Positions 1 through 7,072 of a DNA stretch of 10,109 nt are shown in pieces. Both the position numbers and the translations under genes were made by a program. The notes under the pieces were generated by a model that was given only the letters and a program-made list of their open reading frames with translations, had not been told where the DNA came from and made no database searches. Source of the DNA: Flavobacterium sp. (lineage in GTDB: Bacteria > Bacteroidota > Bacteroidia > Flavobacteriales > Flavobacteriaceae); the NCBI GenBank assembly GCA_004296145.1, contig SEBM01000102.1:1-10109 (forward strand), written 5' to 3'. Each line of letters opens with the position of its first letter. Within the stretch, counting starts at the first letter, position 1.

Positions 1-81
1 AATGTAAACTGTTTGAGTGACAACAGTATGTCAATAGTAAATTGCGATTAAAATTTAATTATTTAGAATGATTAAAAATAA

Positions 82-113
82 TTTGTTCGTTTTATTTATT
101 AAAGTTATTTTTG
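82..113 (+). promoter_or_regulatory. Bacteroidota-type promoter of the alpha/beta hydrolase gene
   Basis: A TTTG at 82-85 is followed after 20 bases by TATTTTTG at 106-113. The second element matches the Bacteroidota -7 consensus TAnnTTTG exactly, and the first matches the -33 element TTTG at a normal spacing. Transcription would begin near 117-119, giving a leader of about 22-24 bases before the ATG at 141. The -7 element covers the TTG codon at 111, which argues against that codon as the translation start. The motif match is seen; promoter activity is inferred. Confidence 0.6.
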
Positions 114-140
114 AAAATATTAAAACCCATTTCAATTCAA

Positions 141-1109
141 ATGAAAAAATTTTTCAAATATTTCCTTCTGACAATACCTGTTTTAATACTGTCGGGAGTA
201 ACATACGAACAGGTTTCAAGATTTTATTTAGATAAAAAATATCCGCCAAAATCAGAGTTTGTTGAAATTGACGGGAGAAAAATTCATTTTAAAAAAGTGG
301 GAAATAAACCGGTAACGGTTGTTTTTGAATCGGGTCTTGGCGGCGATTATCTGCATTGGCAGGAAATTCAGAAAGAAGTTTCAAAAAATCATACTACAAT
401 ATCTTATGACAAGGCCGGAATTTTATGGAGCGATTCTACTGATGAAATTAGCTTAGAAAGATATGCAGATGATTTATTTCAATTGCTTGAAAAAACCAAT
501 TGTCCAAAACCATACATTTTGGTCGGACATTCATTTGGAGGCATTACGTTAAGATCTTTTATTAAAAATCATTCTCCCGATATTGCAGGAATTGTTTTTG
601 TTGATGCTGCCCATCCTTTACAATTACAAAAATGTTCCGAAAAATTAAAAAGTTCTTTTGCGCCACCTTCAAAAGAGATTTTAAATTTTCTAACAGAAAC
701 CGGAGCCGTTAGATTGTTATATACTTTAACACCATTTACGCAATCAGTTCCTCAAAATCATTGGTTTAACCAAAATGTAAAAGATTATTTTTATAAAATT
801 TCACCGGGATTATTTCAGGAAATGGAAAACGATAAAAAACTGATGGCCGAAGCTCAAAAAATAAACGATTTTGGTAGTATTCCTTTAGTTGTAATAAGTG
901 CCAAATATCCCGACGGAGTAGAAAATGTGACAGACAAGGACTTAGAAAAAGAATATTTGCAAGTTCATAAATCAGTTCAGACAGATTTATTGAATCTTTC
1001 GACAAACAGCAAACAGATAATAGCAGAAAAAAGCGGGCATTATATCACCTTGCAACAACCTGATTTGATTATCAATACAATCGAAAATATAAAAATCGCA
1101 ACAAGATAA
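141..1109 (+). CDS. Alpha/beta hydrolase with N-terminal membrane anchor or signal peptide
   Basis: A serine hydrolase of the alpha/beta hydrolase fold, 322 residues; the substrate cannot be read from sequence. The nucleophile elbow GHSFGG (129-134) puts the catalytic serine at 131. ESGLGGDYLHW (63-73) is the usual oxyanion-loop strand, YDKAG (89-93) matches the YDRAG-type motif of the family, and SGHYITLQQP (298-307) supplies the catalytic histidine at 300. The acid is probably Asp258 in the KYPDG turn after the penultimate strand. Residues 1-20 are basic then hydrophobic with no clear cleavage site, so the enzyme is likely anchored in the inner membrane facing the periplasm, or exported. 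The open frame runs back to a TTG at 111, but the ATG at 141 is preferred: it begins a normal MKK-type signal, and the promoter -7 element overlaps the TTG. It is monocistronic, with a terminator right after the stop. Fold assignment is firm; specificity is unknown. Confidence 0.9.
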   Translation: MKKFFKYFLLTIPVLILSGVTYEQVSRFYLDKKYPPKSEFVEIDGRKIHFKKVGNKPVTVVFESGLGGDYLHWQEIQKEVSKNHTTISYDKAGILWSDSTDEISLERYADDLFQLLEKTNCPKPYILVGHSFGGITLRSFIKNHSPDIAGIVFVDAAHPLQLQKCSEKLKSSFAPPSKEILNFLTETGAVRLLYTLTPFTQSVPQNHWFNQNVKDYFYKISPGLFQEMENDKKLMAEAQKINDFGSIPLVVISAKYPDGVENVTDKDLEKEYLQVHKSVQTDLLNLSTNSKQIIAEKSGHYITLQQPDLIINTIENIKIATR

Positions 1110-1132
1110 ACTTTGTCGCAATTTTTATATTT
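1085..1132. terminator. Bidirectional stem-loop terminator between convergent genes
   Basis: Bases 1085-1105 pair with 1112-1132 around a six-base loop. The stem is 21 pairs with two mismatches and one G-T wobble. A-rich and T-rich ends give a T tract in both directions, so it can end both the hydrolase transcript and the convergent receptor transcript. The hydrolase stop codon (1107-1109) lies inside the loop, so the last codons form the left arm. Pairing is seen by eye; termination is inferred. Confidence 0.65.
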
Positions 1133-1142
1133 ATAGTATATT

Positions 1143-3497
1143 TTACATTCCGTCCGGTAATCGGTCGGCTTCGTTCTTTTTTCTGTTAAAACGATAAATT
1201 ACGGTCAGGTTTATATAACGTCCCTGAGATTTAAATTCTGAATCGATGTAATAAGAATCGGTTGACGTTTTTTCTGTTGTAATCTGTGAGTTAAAAAGAT
1301 TGTTTACGTTTAGAGTTACAGACATTTTATCTTCCAGTAAATCTTTGCTCACACCAATGTTTGCGCTATATTGCGGCTCAGTCAGCGTTTGAATTCCCTG
1401 ATTTTTTCCACGATATCTAAAATTGAAATCTCCTGAAATAATTTTAGGAAATTTAACTACAGAACGAAAGTTACTAAACCAGGTCTGATCTTCAACATCA
1501 TAAACAACATCTTTATAAACACCTTTTTGTTTGAATTTATAGTAATTAAAATCCAGCGATAATCTCAACCATAGTACAGGATTATAAGTTGTAGAAACTT
1601 CTGCGCCGTAACGGTTTTCTGTATCGAGATTTACAGGCGTATTTACAAAATAATTTTCAGCTGTACGTTCTACGATATATTCAAAAAAATCTTTGGTATG
1701 TTGGTAATAAACAGACGGATTAATGCTGAATTTTCCGGGTTTTGCCAAAAGTGTCAATTCATAAGAATTAGTAAACATAGGATTCAGATCCGGATTTCCG
1801 ACAGTCAGGTTTCTCAAATCTGAAAGTCCCGAAAACGGATTCAACTGCCAGAATTTTGGTCGGTTAATTCGTTTGCTGTAACTCAGCTGTAAATCTGTTT
1901 TTTCGGTTATATTATAGACAAAATGAAGCGTTGGAAACAAGTTGATATAATTTTTACTTTTATTAAAAGTGCCTTTCGTATCGGCAATTTGTATATCTGA
2001 TAATTCTGATCTTAAACCAATTAGATAATTAAACTTTTTGATTTTGCTTCCAAACTGAAAATAAGCACTGTATAAATTCTCATCATATTTTAGTTTGTTG
2101 GTATATTGTTCCATCTGTATATCATCCAAAATAGTGTAATAATCACTTCTCAACGCACGCAAATCACTTCTGATACCCATTTCAATTTTAGAGTGTTCGC
2201 TAATCGGATTTACAAAATCTGATTTGATAAAAATATCATTGCTGCTTTCTATATCTCTAGAATATAAATTTGAAATTTCCGGATCAGAAGGAAATAATTT
2301 CTGTTGGTCAATATATTGATTTTCATCATCATTCCAGAAATCATATTGCAAACTTGTTGTCCATTTCTTGTCTTTTTTATCAAACGTTTTTACGTAATTC
2401 AATTCTAAAGCATTATAGTATTGAGGCTCTTTATAATTTTCAAATCTTGAGATTATACTGTCTGTAGCGTTCGCTGCATTGGCATAATTGTAATTCGTTT
2501 GTACTTTATAATTGTTGTCATTTTTACTTCGGTAATAACTTCCTGTCAGCGTATTTTTTTCATTTATATAATAATCTCCGCCAACATACATATTATAAGT
2601 GGTATTGTTTCGGGCAATATCACTGAACTGATTTAAAATCGTCGTTTCGCCATTATTGCTGTTTACCTGAAACTGCTTGTTCGAAGCGTCAATATCAAAA
2701 TAACGATATCCTATATTCGAAAAAAGATTAATTTTTTCTGTTTTGTAACTTACATTAGCGTTTAGCGAATTTTTGGCAGGATTTGCAATTCCGGCCTGAA
2801 GCGAGCCATTGAAACCTTTCATACTATTTTTTTTCAAAACAATATTAATAATTCCGGCGCCTCCCTGAGCTTCATATGCCGCCGAAGGATTTGTTATCAC
2901 TTCAATCTTTTCAATATTGGCTGCCGAAATTTGTGACAAACCATTGTTAGCGGTTAGCATAGATGGTTTTCCGTTTATTAAAACCGTCACCGCATTATTT
3001 CCTCTAAGACTCACAGCGCCTGCCACATCAACGCTTACAGAAGGAACATTATTCAGGATATCATTTGCTGAACCGCCTTTTGAAAGGATATCTTTTCCGA
3101 CATTAAAAACTTTTTTATCTAATTTGAGATCTACAGACGATTTTTCTGAAACCACATTTACTTCATTAAGTTCATTAATGTTTTCATCTAATAAAATATC
3201 ATTCAATGTCAAATCTTTATTTAATTGAAGATTTTCAATCGTAAATGTCTTGTACGACATAAATTCAATTTTTAACTGATAATTTCCTGATTGATTTTTT
3301 ATGCTAAAACTTCCGTCCAAATCTGTTGCAACTGCTTTTTTTTCCTGAGAAGAAGATACTAACAAAACCGAAGCGTATGCAATTGGTTGTCTGGTTTTAG
3401 AATCTAAGACTTTTCCTTTTATTGTAAATTGAACTGATTGTTGTGCTAAACAGCTAAATCCGAAAAGGAAAACTAATAATGTGATTGATCGTTTCAT
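1143..3497 (-). CDS. TonB-dependent outer-membrane receptor (outer membrane beta-barrel family)
   Basis: A 784-residue outer-membrane transporter of the Bacteroidota type that should take up an unidentified ligand using TonB energy. Residues 1-18 are a signal peptide, with likely cleavage after CLA (16-18). Residues 24-105 form a carboxypeptidase-regulatory-like beta-sandwich (KGKVLDSKTRQPIAYASV), the usual N-terminal extension in this phylum. The plug spans about 125-222, with LNNVPSVSVD, VSLRGNNAVTVLINGKPS and the IEKIEVITNPSAAYEAQGGAGIINI motif of this receptor group. The rest is barrel, ending in the aromatic strand YINLTVIYRF, followed by a 14-residue charged tail that is common in this subfamily. 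No SusD partner lies beside it, so it is not a classical polysaccharide-utilisation pair; peptide, metal-chelate or small-ligand uptake are all possible. It is divergent from a LytS/LytTR pair that may control it. No clean -7 element was found upstream on its strand; the nearest, CATTTTTG (3554-3547), has one mismatch and no -33 partner at normal distance. Confidence 0.93.
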   Translation of the reverse strand: MKRSITLLVFLFGFSCLAQQSVQFTIKGKVLDSKTRQPIAYASVLLVSSSQEKKAVATDLDGSFSIKNQSGNYQLKIEFMSYKTFTIENLQLNKDLTLNDILLDENINELNEVNVVSEKSSVDLKLDKKVFNVGKDILSKGGSANDILNNVPSVSVDVAGAVSLRGNNAVTVLINGKPSMLTANNGLSQISAANIEKIEVITNPSAAYEAQGGAGIINIVLKKNSMKGFNGSLQAGIANPAKNSLNANVSYKTEKINLFSNIGYRYFDIDASNKQFQVNSNNGETTILNQFSDIARNNTTYNMYVGGDYYINEKNTLTGSYYRSKNDNNYKVQTNYNYANAANATDSIISRFENYKEPQYYNALELNYVKTFDKKDKKWTTSLQYDFWNDDENQYIDQQKLFPSDPEISNLYSRDIESSNDIFIKSDFVNPISEHSKIEMGIRSDLRALRSDYYTILDDIQMEQYTNKLKYDENLYSAYFQFGSKIKKFNYLIGLRSELSDIQIADTKGTFNKSKNYINLFPTLHFVYNITEKTDLQLSYSKRINRPKFWQLNPFSGLSDLRNLTVGNPDLNPMFTNSYELTLLAKPGKFSINPSVYYQHTKDFFEYIVERTAENYFVNTPVNLDTENRYGAEVSTTYNPVLWLRLSLDFNYYKFKQKGVYKDVVYDVEDQTWFSNFRSVVKFPKIISGDFNFRYRGKNQGIQTLTEPQYSANIGVSKDLLEDKMSVTLNVNNLFNSQITTEKTSTDSYYIDSEFKSQGRYINLTVIYRFNRKKNEADRLPDGM

Positions 3498-3550
3498 TTT
3501 TTGATTGAGTTTATAATTTTGAGCAAAACTCAGATTTTATTATACTCAAA

Positions 3551-3599
3551 AATGCTGTCAATGCTATACAAACCATTATTAGAGACAAACACTGCTATA
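3551..3599. repeat. Short direct repeats, candidate operator
   Basis: AATGCT occurs at 3551-3556 and again at 3560-3565, nine bases apart. TGCTATA occurs at 3562-3568 and again at 3593-3599, 31 bases apart, close to three helical turns. ACAAAC occurs at 3568-3573 and 3585-3590, 17 bases apart. The spacings suit a protein bound to one face of the DNA, but the repeats are short and the region AT-rich, so chance is possible. They do not match well the paired nine-base sites known for some LytTR regulators. Confidence 0.3.
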
Positions 3600-3693
3600 T
3601 TTGATATAAGTTGTGTTTATAGGCTTTTTTTACTTGTTGGTGCTTTATTTTTATCTATTTGTCGACATTCTATTTCTCTTTATTAAATAATAC

Positions 3694-3701
3694 TAACTTT
3701 G
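3694..3701 (+). promoter_or_regulatory. -7 promoter element of the histidine kinase operon
   Basis: TAACTTTG is an exact match to the Bacteroidota TAnnTTTG element. No TTTG stands at the usual distance upstream; the best candidate is TTTC at 3673-3676, 17 bases away. Transcription would begin at about 3705-3707, only a few bases before the ATG at 3709, implying a leaderless or nearly leaderless message. The motif is seen; its use is inferred. Confidence 0.4.
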
Positions 3702-3708
3702 GTCGCCT

Positions 3709-4800
3709 ATGTCACCATTTGAGAAACTAATAAAGTACACCACAGCCCACAGGGTAGCCACGCACATCCTTTTTTGGCTGTGTATTTACGTCATGTTTAC
3801 TAACAAGAATAATCTTTCTGACTCTCCAAAAGATTTAAGCTTTGAAAGGCTTGAAACAGCGTTTGATGAATTCTTTTCTATTATTGGCGCTTATTTTATT
3901 TCATATAGAATTCTTCCGCGTTTAATGAATGCCAAAAAACACGGTATAATTTGGCTCGAATTAATTTTGGGTTGTTATGCAATTTCTGTTTTAGAAAGAA
4001 TTATTGTCGTTCACGGTATCGAACCTATTATTCGCATACCACCATTTGAACAGGAATCTATTTTCGAAATCCTTACTGATATTCCAAAATTATTCAGTTC
4101 TTATTTTCTGCACACTTTTTCGCTTTCTGCATTTTTTGTTTTTATAAAATTGATAAAAGACCAATACATCATTCAGAAAAAGGCTTTGTTGCTGGAAAAA
4201 CAAAAAGCAGAAACAGAATTGAAAATATTAAAAGCACAATTGAATCCACATTTTTTGTTCAATACGCTCAATAATATTTATTCGCTTTCACTTATAAATT
4301 CGCCAATAACTTCACAGTCAATTGCGGTTTTATCAGAAATATTAGATTGTGTATTGTACAGATGCAGCAGTACTTATGTACCAATCTCGCAGGAAATCAA
4401 TTTATTGAATAATTATATTTCACTCGAAAAACTTCGTTATGACGAAAGGCTGAGTGTTATTTTCAATCATTCTGTAGATCAAAATGGATCAATTGCACCG
4501 CTGATTTTACTTTCTCTGGTAGAAAATGCTTTTAAACACGGAGCAGGAGAGGATATCGGAAGTTCGCCAATTATAGAAATTGACTTGAAACTGCTCGATA
4601 ATTGTTTTGAATTTACAGTGAAAAATTCCATTAACGATACTAATTCTGAAACTGAAAGCGGAAAAATCGGATTGAATAATATTATCCAGCAGCTTGATAA
4701 AATTTATCCCGAAAATTATACTTTTAATGTCACTAAAACGGACAAGGATTTTACGGCATATTTAAAAATAAATCTTGCAACTGAATATAATTTAGCATAA
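3709..4800 (+). CDS. LytS/YehU-type sensor histidine kinase
   Basis: A 363-residue membrane sensor kinase of the His_kinase (LytS/YehU) family, which phosphorylates a LytTR response regulator. The N-terminal half carries about four hydrophobic segments (roughly 17-31, 53-70, 80-101 and 130-149) and no recognisable extracellular sensor domain, so the stimulus is probably sensed in or near the membrane. A short helical linker (about 155-175) leads to the phosphoacceptor box LKAQLNPHFLFNTLNNIYSL, with the histidine at 181. The ATP-binding part has the N box VENAFKHG (271-278, Asn273) and a G box SGKIGLNNIIQQL (317-329). All residues needed for activity appear present. The ATG at 3709 is the first possible start, because the frame is closed by a TAA at 3694-3696 just upstream. 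The gene ends two bases before its partner regulator, so the two are almost certainly one operon. Confidence 0.93.
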   Translation: MSPFEKLIKYTTAHRVATHILFWLCIYVMFTNKNNLSDSPKDLSFERLETAFDEFFSIIGAYFISYRILPRLMNAKKHGIIWLELILGCYAISVLERIIVVHGIEPIIRIPPFEQESIFEILTDIPKLFSSYFLHTFSLSAFFVFIKLIKDQYIIQKKALLLEKQKAETELKILKAQLNPHFLFNTLNNIYSLSLINSPITSQSIAVLSEILDCVLYRCSSTYVPISQEINLLNNYISLEKLRYDERLSVIFNHSVDQNGSIAPLILLSLVENAFKHGAGEDIGSSPIIEIDLKLLDNCFEFTVKNSINDTNSETESGKIGLNNIIQQLDKIYPENYTFNVTKTDKDFTAYLKINLATEYNLA

Positions 4801-4802
4801 AA

Positions 4803-5507
4803 ATGAAGATAAAGTGTGTATTAGTTGACGACGAGCCTTTGGCCATTAGCCTGCTTCAGAATCATATCAGTAAATTAGATTATTTTGAAGTTGTAGGAAC
4901 TTGCCCAAACGCGTTAAAAGCCGCGGAAGTATTAAGAACTACGGCTGTCGATCTTTTATTTTTGGATATTAAAATGCCTCAAATCACCGGAATAGACTTT
5001 TTAAAATCACTGAGAAATCCTCCTGCCGTTATTTTTACAACCGCTTACCGCGAATATGCTTTAGAAAGTTATGAACTCGATATTGTAGATTACCTTTTGA
5101 AACCAATTACTTTCGATCGTTTTTTTAAAGCTGCCGACCGATATATGAGAATTAGTGGTCCGGTAAATGACAAAATAATTACACCGGCACAAGATGATTT
5201 TATTTATATAAAAAACGGTCCTAAGTTTAATAAGATTGATGTCGACTCTATATTATATATTGAAAGTGTCAAAGATTATATAATTGTACACCGAAAAGAA
5301 GGTGTAAAATTTACAGCCAAATATAAAATCAGTGATATTGAAATTGAACTTCAGGGTAAAAATTTTCTCAGGATTCATCGCTCTTTTATTATCAACCTAA
5401 AAAATATTACTGCATTTACAGCATATGATGTTGAGTTTGGCAGTATCGAAATTCCTATTGGAGCCAGTTACAAAGAATATGTTTTTAAGATTTTAAAAAA
5501 CACTTAA
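4803..5507 (+). CDS. LytTR-family response regulator
   Basis: A 234-residue response regulator of the LytR/AlgR class: receiver domain followed by a LytTR DNA-binding domain. In the receiver (about 1-118) the acidic pair is Asp9-Asp10, the phosphoacceptor is Asp55 in FLDIKMP, the switch threonine is at 79 or 80, and the conserved lysine is Lys100 in LLKPI. The LytTR domain (about 132-232) shows the expected FIYIKNGPKFNKID entry, ILYIESVKDYIIVH, and the FLRIHRSFIINLKNI segment that contributes DNA contacts in this family. It starts two bases after the kinase stop codon and is followed by a terminator, making a two-gene operon. Its likely targets are its own operon and the divergent receptor gene (inference from position). 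Confidence 0.94.
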   Translation: MKIKCVLVDDEPLAISLLQNHISKLDYFEVVGTCPNALKAAEVLRTTAVDLLFLDIKMPQITGIDFLKSLRNPPAVIFTTAYREYALESYELDIVDYLLKPITFDRFFKAADRYMRISGPVNDKIITPAQDDFIYIKNGPKFNKIDVDSILYIESVKDYIIVHRKEGVKFTAKYKISDIEIELQGKNFLRIHRSFIINLKNITAFTAYDVEFGSIEIPIGASYKEYVFKILKNT

Positions 5508-5525
5508 GCTAATTTTTGGGCATAA

Positions 5526-5553
5526 AAAAACTCCTTAAAATTAAGAAGTTTTT
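5526..5553. terminator. Stem-loop terminator after the two-component operon
   Basis: Bases 5526-5537 pair with 5542-5553 around a four-base AAAT loop: 12 positions with one C-A mismatch. The arm ends in T5 on the + strand, and the opposite strand also has a T run, so it can stop both the regulator transcript and the convergent lipoprotein transcript. Confidence 0.7.
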
Positions 5554-5585
5554 ATTCTTTTGGTGGTATTGTATTTTTTTGGAAA

Positions 5586-5951
5586 CTATATTTTTTTAAG
5601 CGTCAACTTCATTTCTTTACTGTCTAATATCAACTCATCGCTTGTAATTGTACTTTCGCACGGGTAAGGTGTACCAGTCTCGTCTTTAATAACTAAACTT
5701 TTCCCGCCTTTTGTCAGTGCATAAGTTCCATCATTGATTTCCTGTTGCAAAAATCCCGTTACGTGTCCGTCTTTTGTAAACGTCAGGTTTCCTTCTTTAA
5801 GAATCACTGCTTTAGCAGAATCAGAAAGAGGAATTTTAGCTTCGACGGCAGTAATTTTCCAGGAGTTTACCAGCTTATTACGACCAGAACAAGAAATCAT
5901 TACTACTGCTAACAGTGTAATCCCAAAAATAAATAATTTAGATTTTTTCAT
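5586..5951 (-). CDS. Small lipocalin-like lipoprotein
   Basis: A 121-residue predicted lipoprotein of unknown function. The signal MKKSKLFIFGITLLAVVMIS is followed by Cys21, which fits lipid attachment although the lipobox (MIS before Cys) is not perfect. After the cysteine come Ser, Gly, Arg, Asn and Lys, without the acidic run reported as a surface-export signal in Flavobacteria, so a periplasm-facing location is more likely. The mature part starts with LVNSWKITAVE, the Leu-x-x-x-Trp opening typical of lipocalin-like Bacteroidota lipoproteins, followed by short beta-strand segments (NLTFTKDGHV, GTYALTKGGKSLVIK, ITSDELILDSKEMKLTLKK). That pattern suits a small beta-barrel binding fold. The length is typical for these proteins. 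The gene stands apart from the upstream - strand run by 172 bases and probably has its own promoter. Confidence 0.8.
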   Translation of the reverse strand: MKKSKLFIFGITLLAVVMISCSGRNKLVNSWKITAVEAKIPLSDSAKAVILKEGNLTFTKDGHVTGFLQQEINDGTYALTKGGKSLVIKDETGTPYPCESTITSDELILDSKEMKLTLKKI

Positions 5952-6028
5952 GATTTTAGATTAAAAGTTAAACAAGAACTAATTTACAAAAAAAAGAAAT
6001 TCAAATTACTTGAAATCAACTATTTAAA

Positions 6029-6036
6029 CAAAGTTA
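6029..6036 (-). promoter_or_regulatory. Candidate -7 element for the lipoprotein gene
   Basis: Read on the - strand this is TAACTTTG, an exact TAnnTTTG match, 78 bases upstream of the lipoprotein ATG in a 172-base spacer. Transcription would begin near 6024 and leave a leader of about 70 bases. No exact TTTG is found at the -33 distance, so the support is moderate. The rest of the spacer (5952-6123) shows nothing else recognisable, including no convincing terminator for the upstream transglutaminase-like gene. Confidence 0.35.
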
Positions 6037-6123
6037 AATGTAAGATAAGTTTTAGGTTCTAAAATTTGAATATCTTCATTGTTTTCGAATAAAAACCAAA
6101 AAATCTATAGGCAGATAAGGGTA

Positions 6124-7056
6124 TTAATTTAGAGTCAATGCTCCCAAAATTTCTTCAAACATAAATGGCCCGCCGGGATATTTGGCGGTATAATCAAGGT
6201 TTAACCAAACCTGACCGCGCTCATCAATATGATAATGTAATTTCTGTTTGTAACTTTCCTTTGCAAAAAGAACATTTTTTATAAGGAAATTTACCTTTTC
6301 CAAATCAATCATGGAACCGATCAGGATTTCGGGATAAATATGCCCTTTTGTATGAATAAGCCTTGGAGTGCCACCAATAGAGCGTATTGCGGCCGCCATC
6401 AGGATAGAATGATCGTCACAATCTCCAGAAAAATATTCAAGAGATTCACTGGCCGTTGCAATATAATCTCCTTCTTTTGGATCATTTACATAATTCCAAC
6501 GGCTGTTAATTTCTTTAAACACAGCAAAACACTGAATTGTAGTTCTGTAATCAGAATAACCTTTTATTCCTTTAAAATGTTTTGTTGTCGCCATAATCGC
6601 AAAGTTTCTCACTTTTGGATTCTGATATTCTATTGCGCTGATAATCTTTGATTTATTAGGAAACGGAAGCAACTTTGCTACAATAATATCCTGAGGATAC
6701 GGATTGTCAGACATGGTATAAATCATTGAATTATAGTCTTCTGATATTTCTGTAAAACCATAATTTCCTATAACAGAACCGTAAACCAAAACCAGCAAAT
6801 AAACAGCTATGCAAACCAGAATTATGGTTCGCAGATACATTAAGAGAAAGAAAACAGCAGCAAAAACGGCAATAAAAATTAAAATACGGTCTAAATTAAA
6901 AGGCCATTTTAAATCGATAAGGTTCTGATGCAGAATGATAAAAATCGGAATTGTTATTAAAAGACTCAACAGCATAATAATAATCCTGTCCCAGGGCGAT
7001 TTGACCTGTAATCTGGATTTTAACTGCGGAAAGTCGATTTTAGGGAATTTTATCAT
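6124..7056 (-). CDS. Membrane-anchored transglutaminase-like (papain-fold) protein
   Basis: A 310-residue membrane protein with a transglutaminase-like cysteine-protease fold. Three hydrophobic segments (about 25-43, 57-75 and 76-96) follow a basic N terminus; the positive-inside rule then puts the C-terminal domain in the periplasm (inference). The catalytic triad of the family is visible: Cys213 in SGDCDDHSILMAAA, His239 in KGHIYPEI, and Asp288 in VWLNLDYTAKYPGGPF. Bacterial members act as proteases, amidases or ligases on peptide bonds; which applies here cannot be told. The region from about 139 to 296 forms the domain, and residues 100-138 link it to the membrane. It begins 16 bases after the binding-protein gene and is the last gene of the - strand run, so the two are probably co-transcribed. 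A functional link between them is unproven. Confidence 0.85.
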   Translation of the reverse strand: MIKFPKIDFPQLKSRLQVKSPWDRIIIMLLSLLITIPIFIILHQNLIDLKWPFNLDRILIFIAVFAAVFFLLMYLRTIILVCIAVYLLVLVYGSVIGNYGFTEISEDYNSMIYTMSDNPYPQDIIVAKLLPFPNKSKIISAIEYQNPKVRNFAIMATTKHFKGIKGYSDYRTTIQCFAVFKEINSRWNYVNDPKEGDYIATASESLEYFSGDCDDHSILMAAAIRSIGGTPRLIHTKGHIYPEILIGSMIDLEKVNFLIKNVLFAKESYKQKLHYHIDERGQVWLNLDYTAKYPGGPFMFEEILGALTLN

Positions 7057-7072
7057 ATTAAAAAAGCAGTAT

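Larger units (their letters stand above)
3498..3708. promoter_or_regulatory. Divergent control region between receptor and two-component genes
   Basis: This 211-base AT-rich spacer separates two gene starts facing away from each other and should hold both promoters and any operators. On the kinase side there is an exact TAACTTTG at 3694-3701. On the receptor side only a one-mismatch -7 element is seen. Several short direct repeats (listed separately) lie at 3551-3599, about 55-100 bases upstream of the receptor start. A 61-codon open frame beginning with TTG at 3501 runs through the region. It has no family resemblance and would fill the shared upstream region, so it is not called as a gene. 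Confidence 0.5.

Noticed and set aside
1..51. A 16-codon open stretch in frame 1 ending with TAA at 49-51, possibly the tail of an upstream + strand gene.
   Set aside because: It is too short to show family resemblance or coding bias, and the other frames also stop by chance here. The sequence to the left of the window is needed.
2917..3228. A 103-codon open frame on the + strand inside the receptor gene.
   Set aside because: It is fully antisense to the conserved plug domain, whose reading is beyond doubt, and has no recognisable product.
3535..3563. On the - strand, TTGACA (3563-3558) followed by TATAAT, resembling a sigma-70 promoter for the receptor.
   Set aside because: The gap is about 11 bases instead of about 17, and the primary sigma factor of Bacteroidota uses a different consensus.
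3501..3686. A 61-codon + strand open frame in the divergent spacer, rich in hydrophobic residues.
   Set aside because: It begins with TTG, fills the space where both divergent promoters should lie, and resembles no family. Its hydrophobic look follows from T-rich DNA.
6340..6651. A 103-codon + strand open frame opposite the transglutaminase-like gene.
   Set aside because: It is antisense to the catalytic domain with its intact Cys-His-Asp residues; cysteine- and isoleucine-rich composition is typical of a shadow frame.
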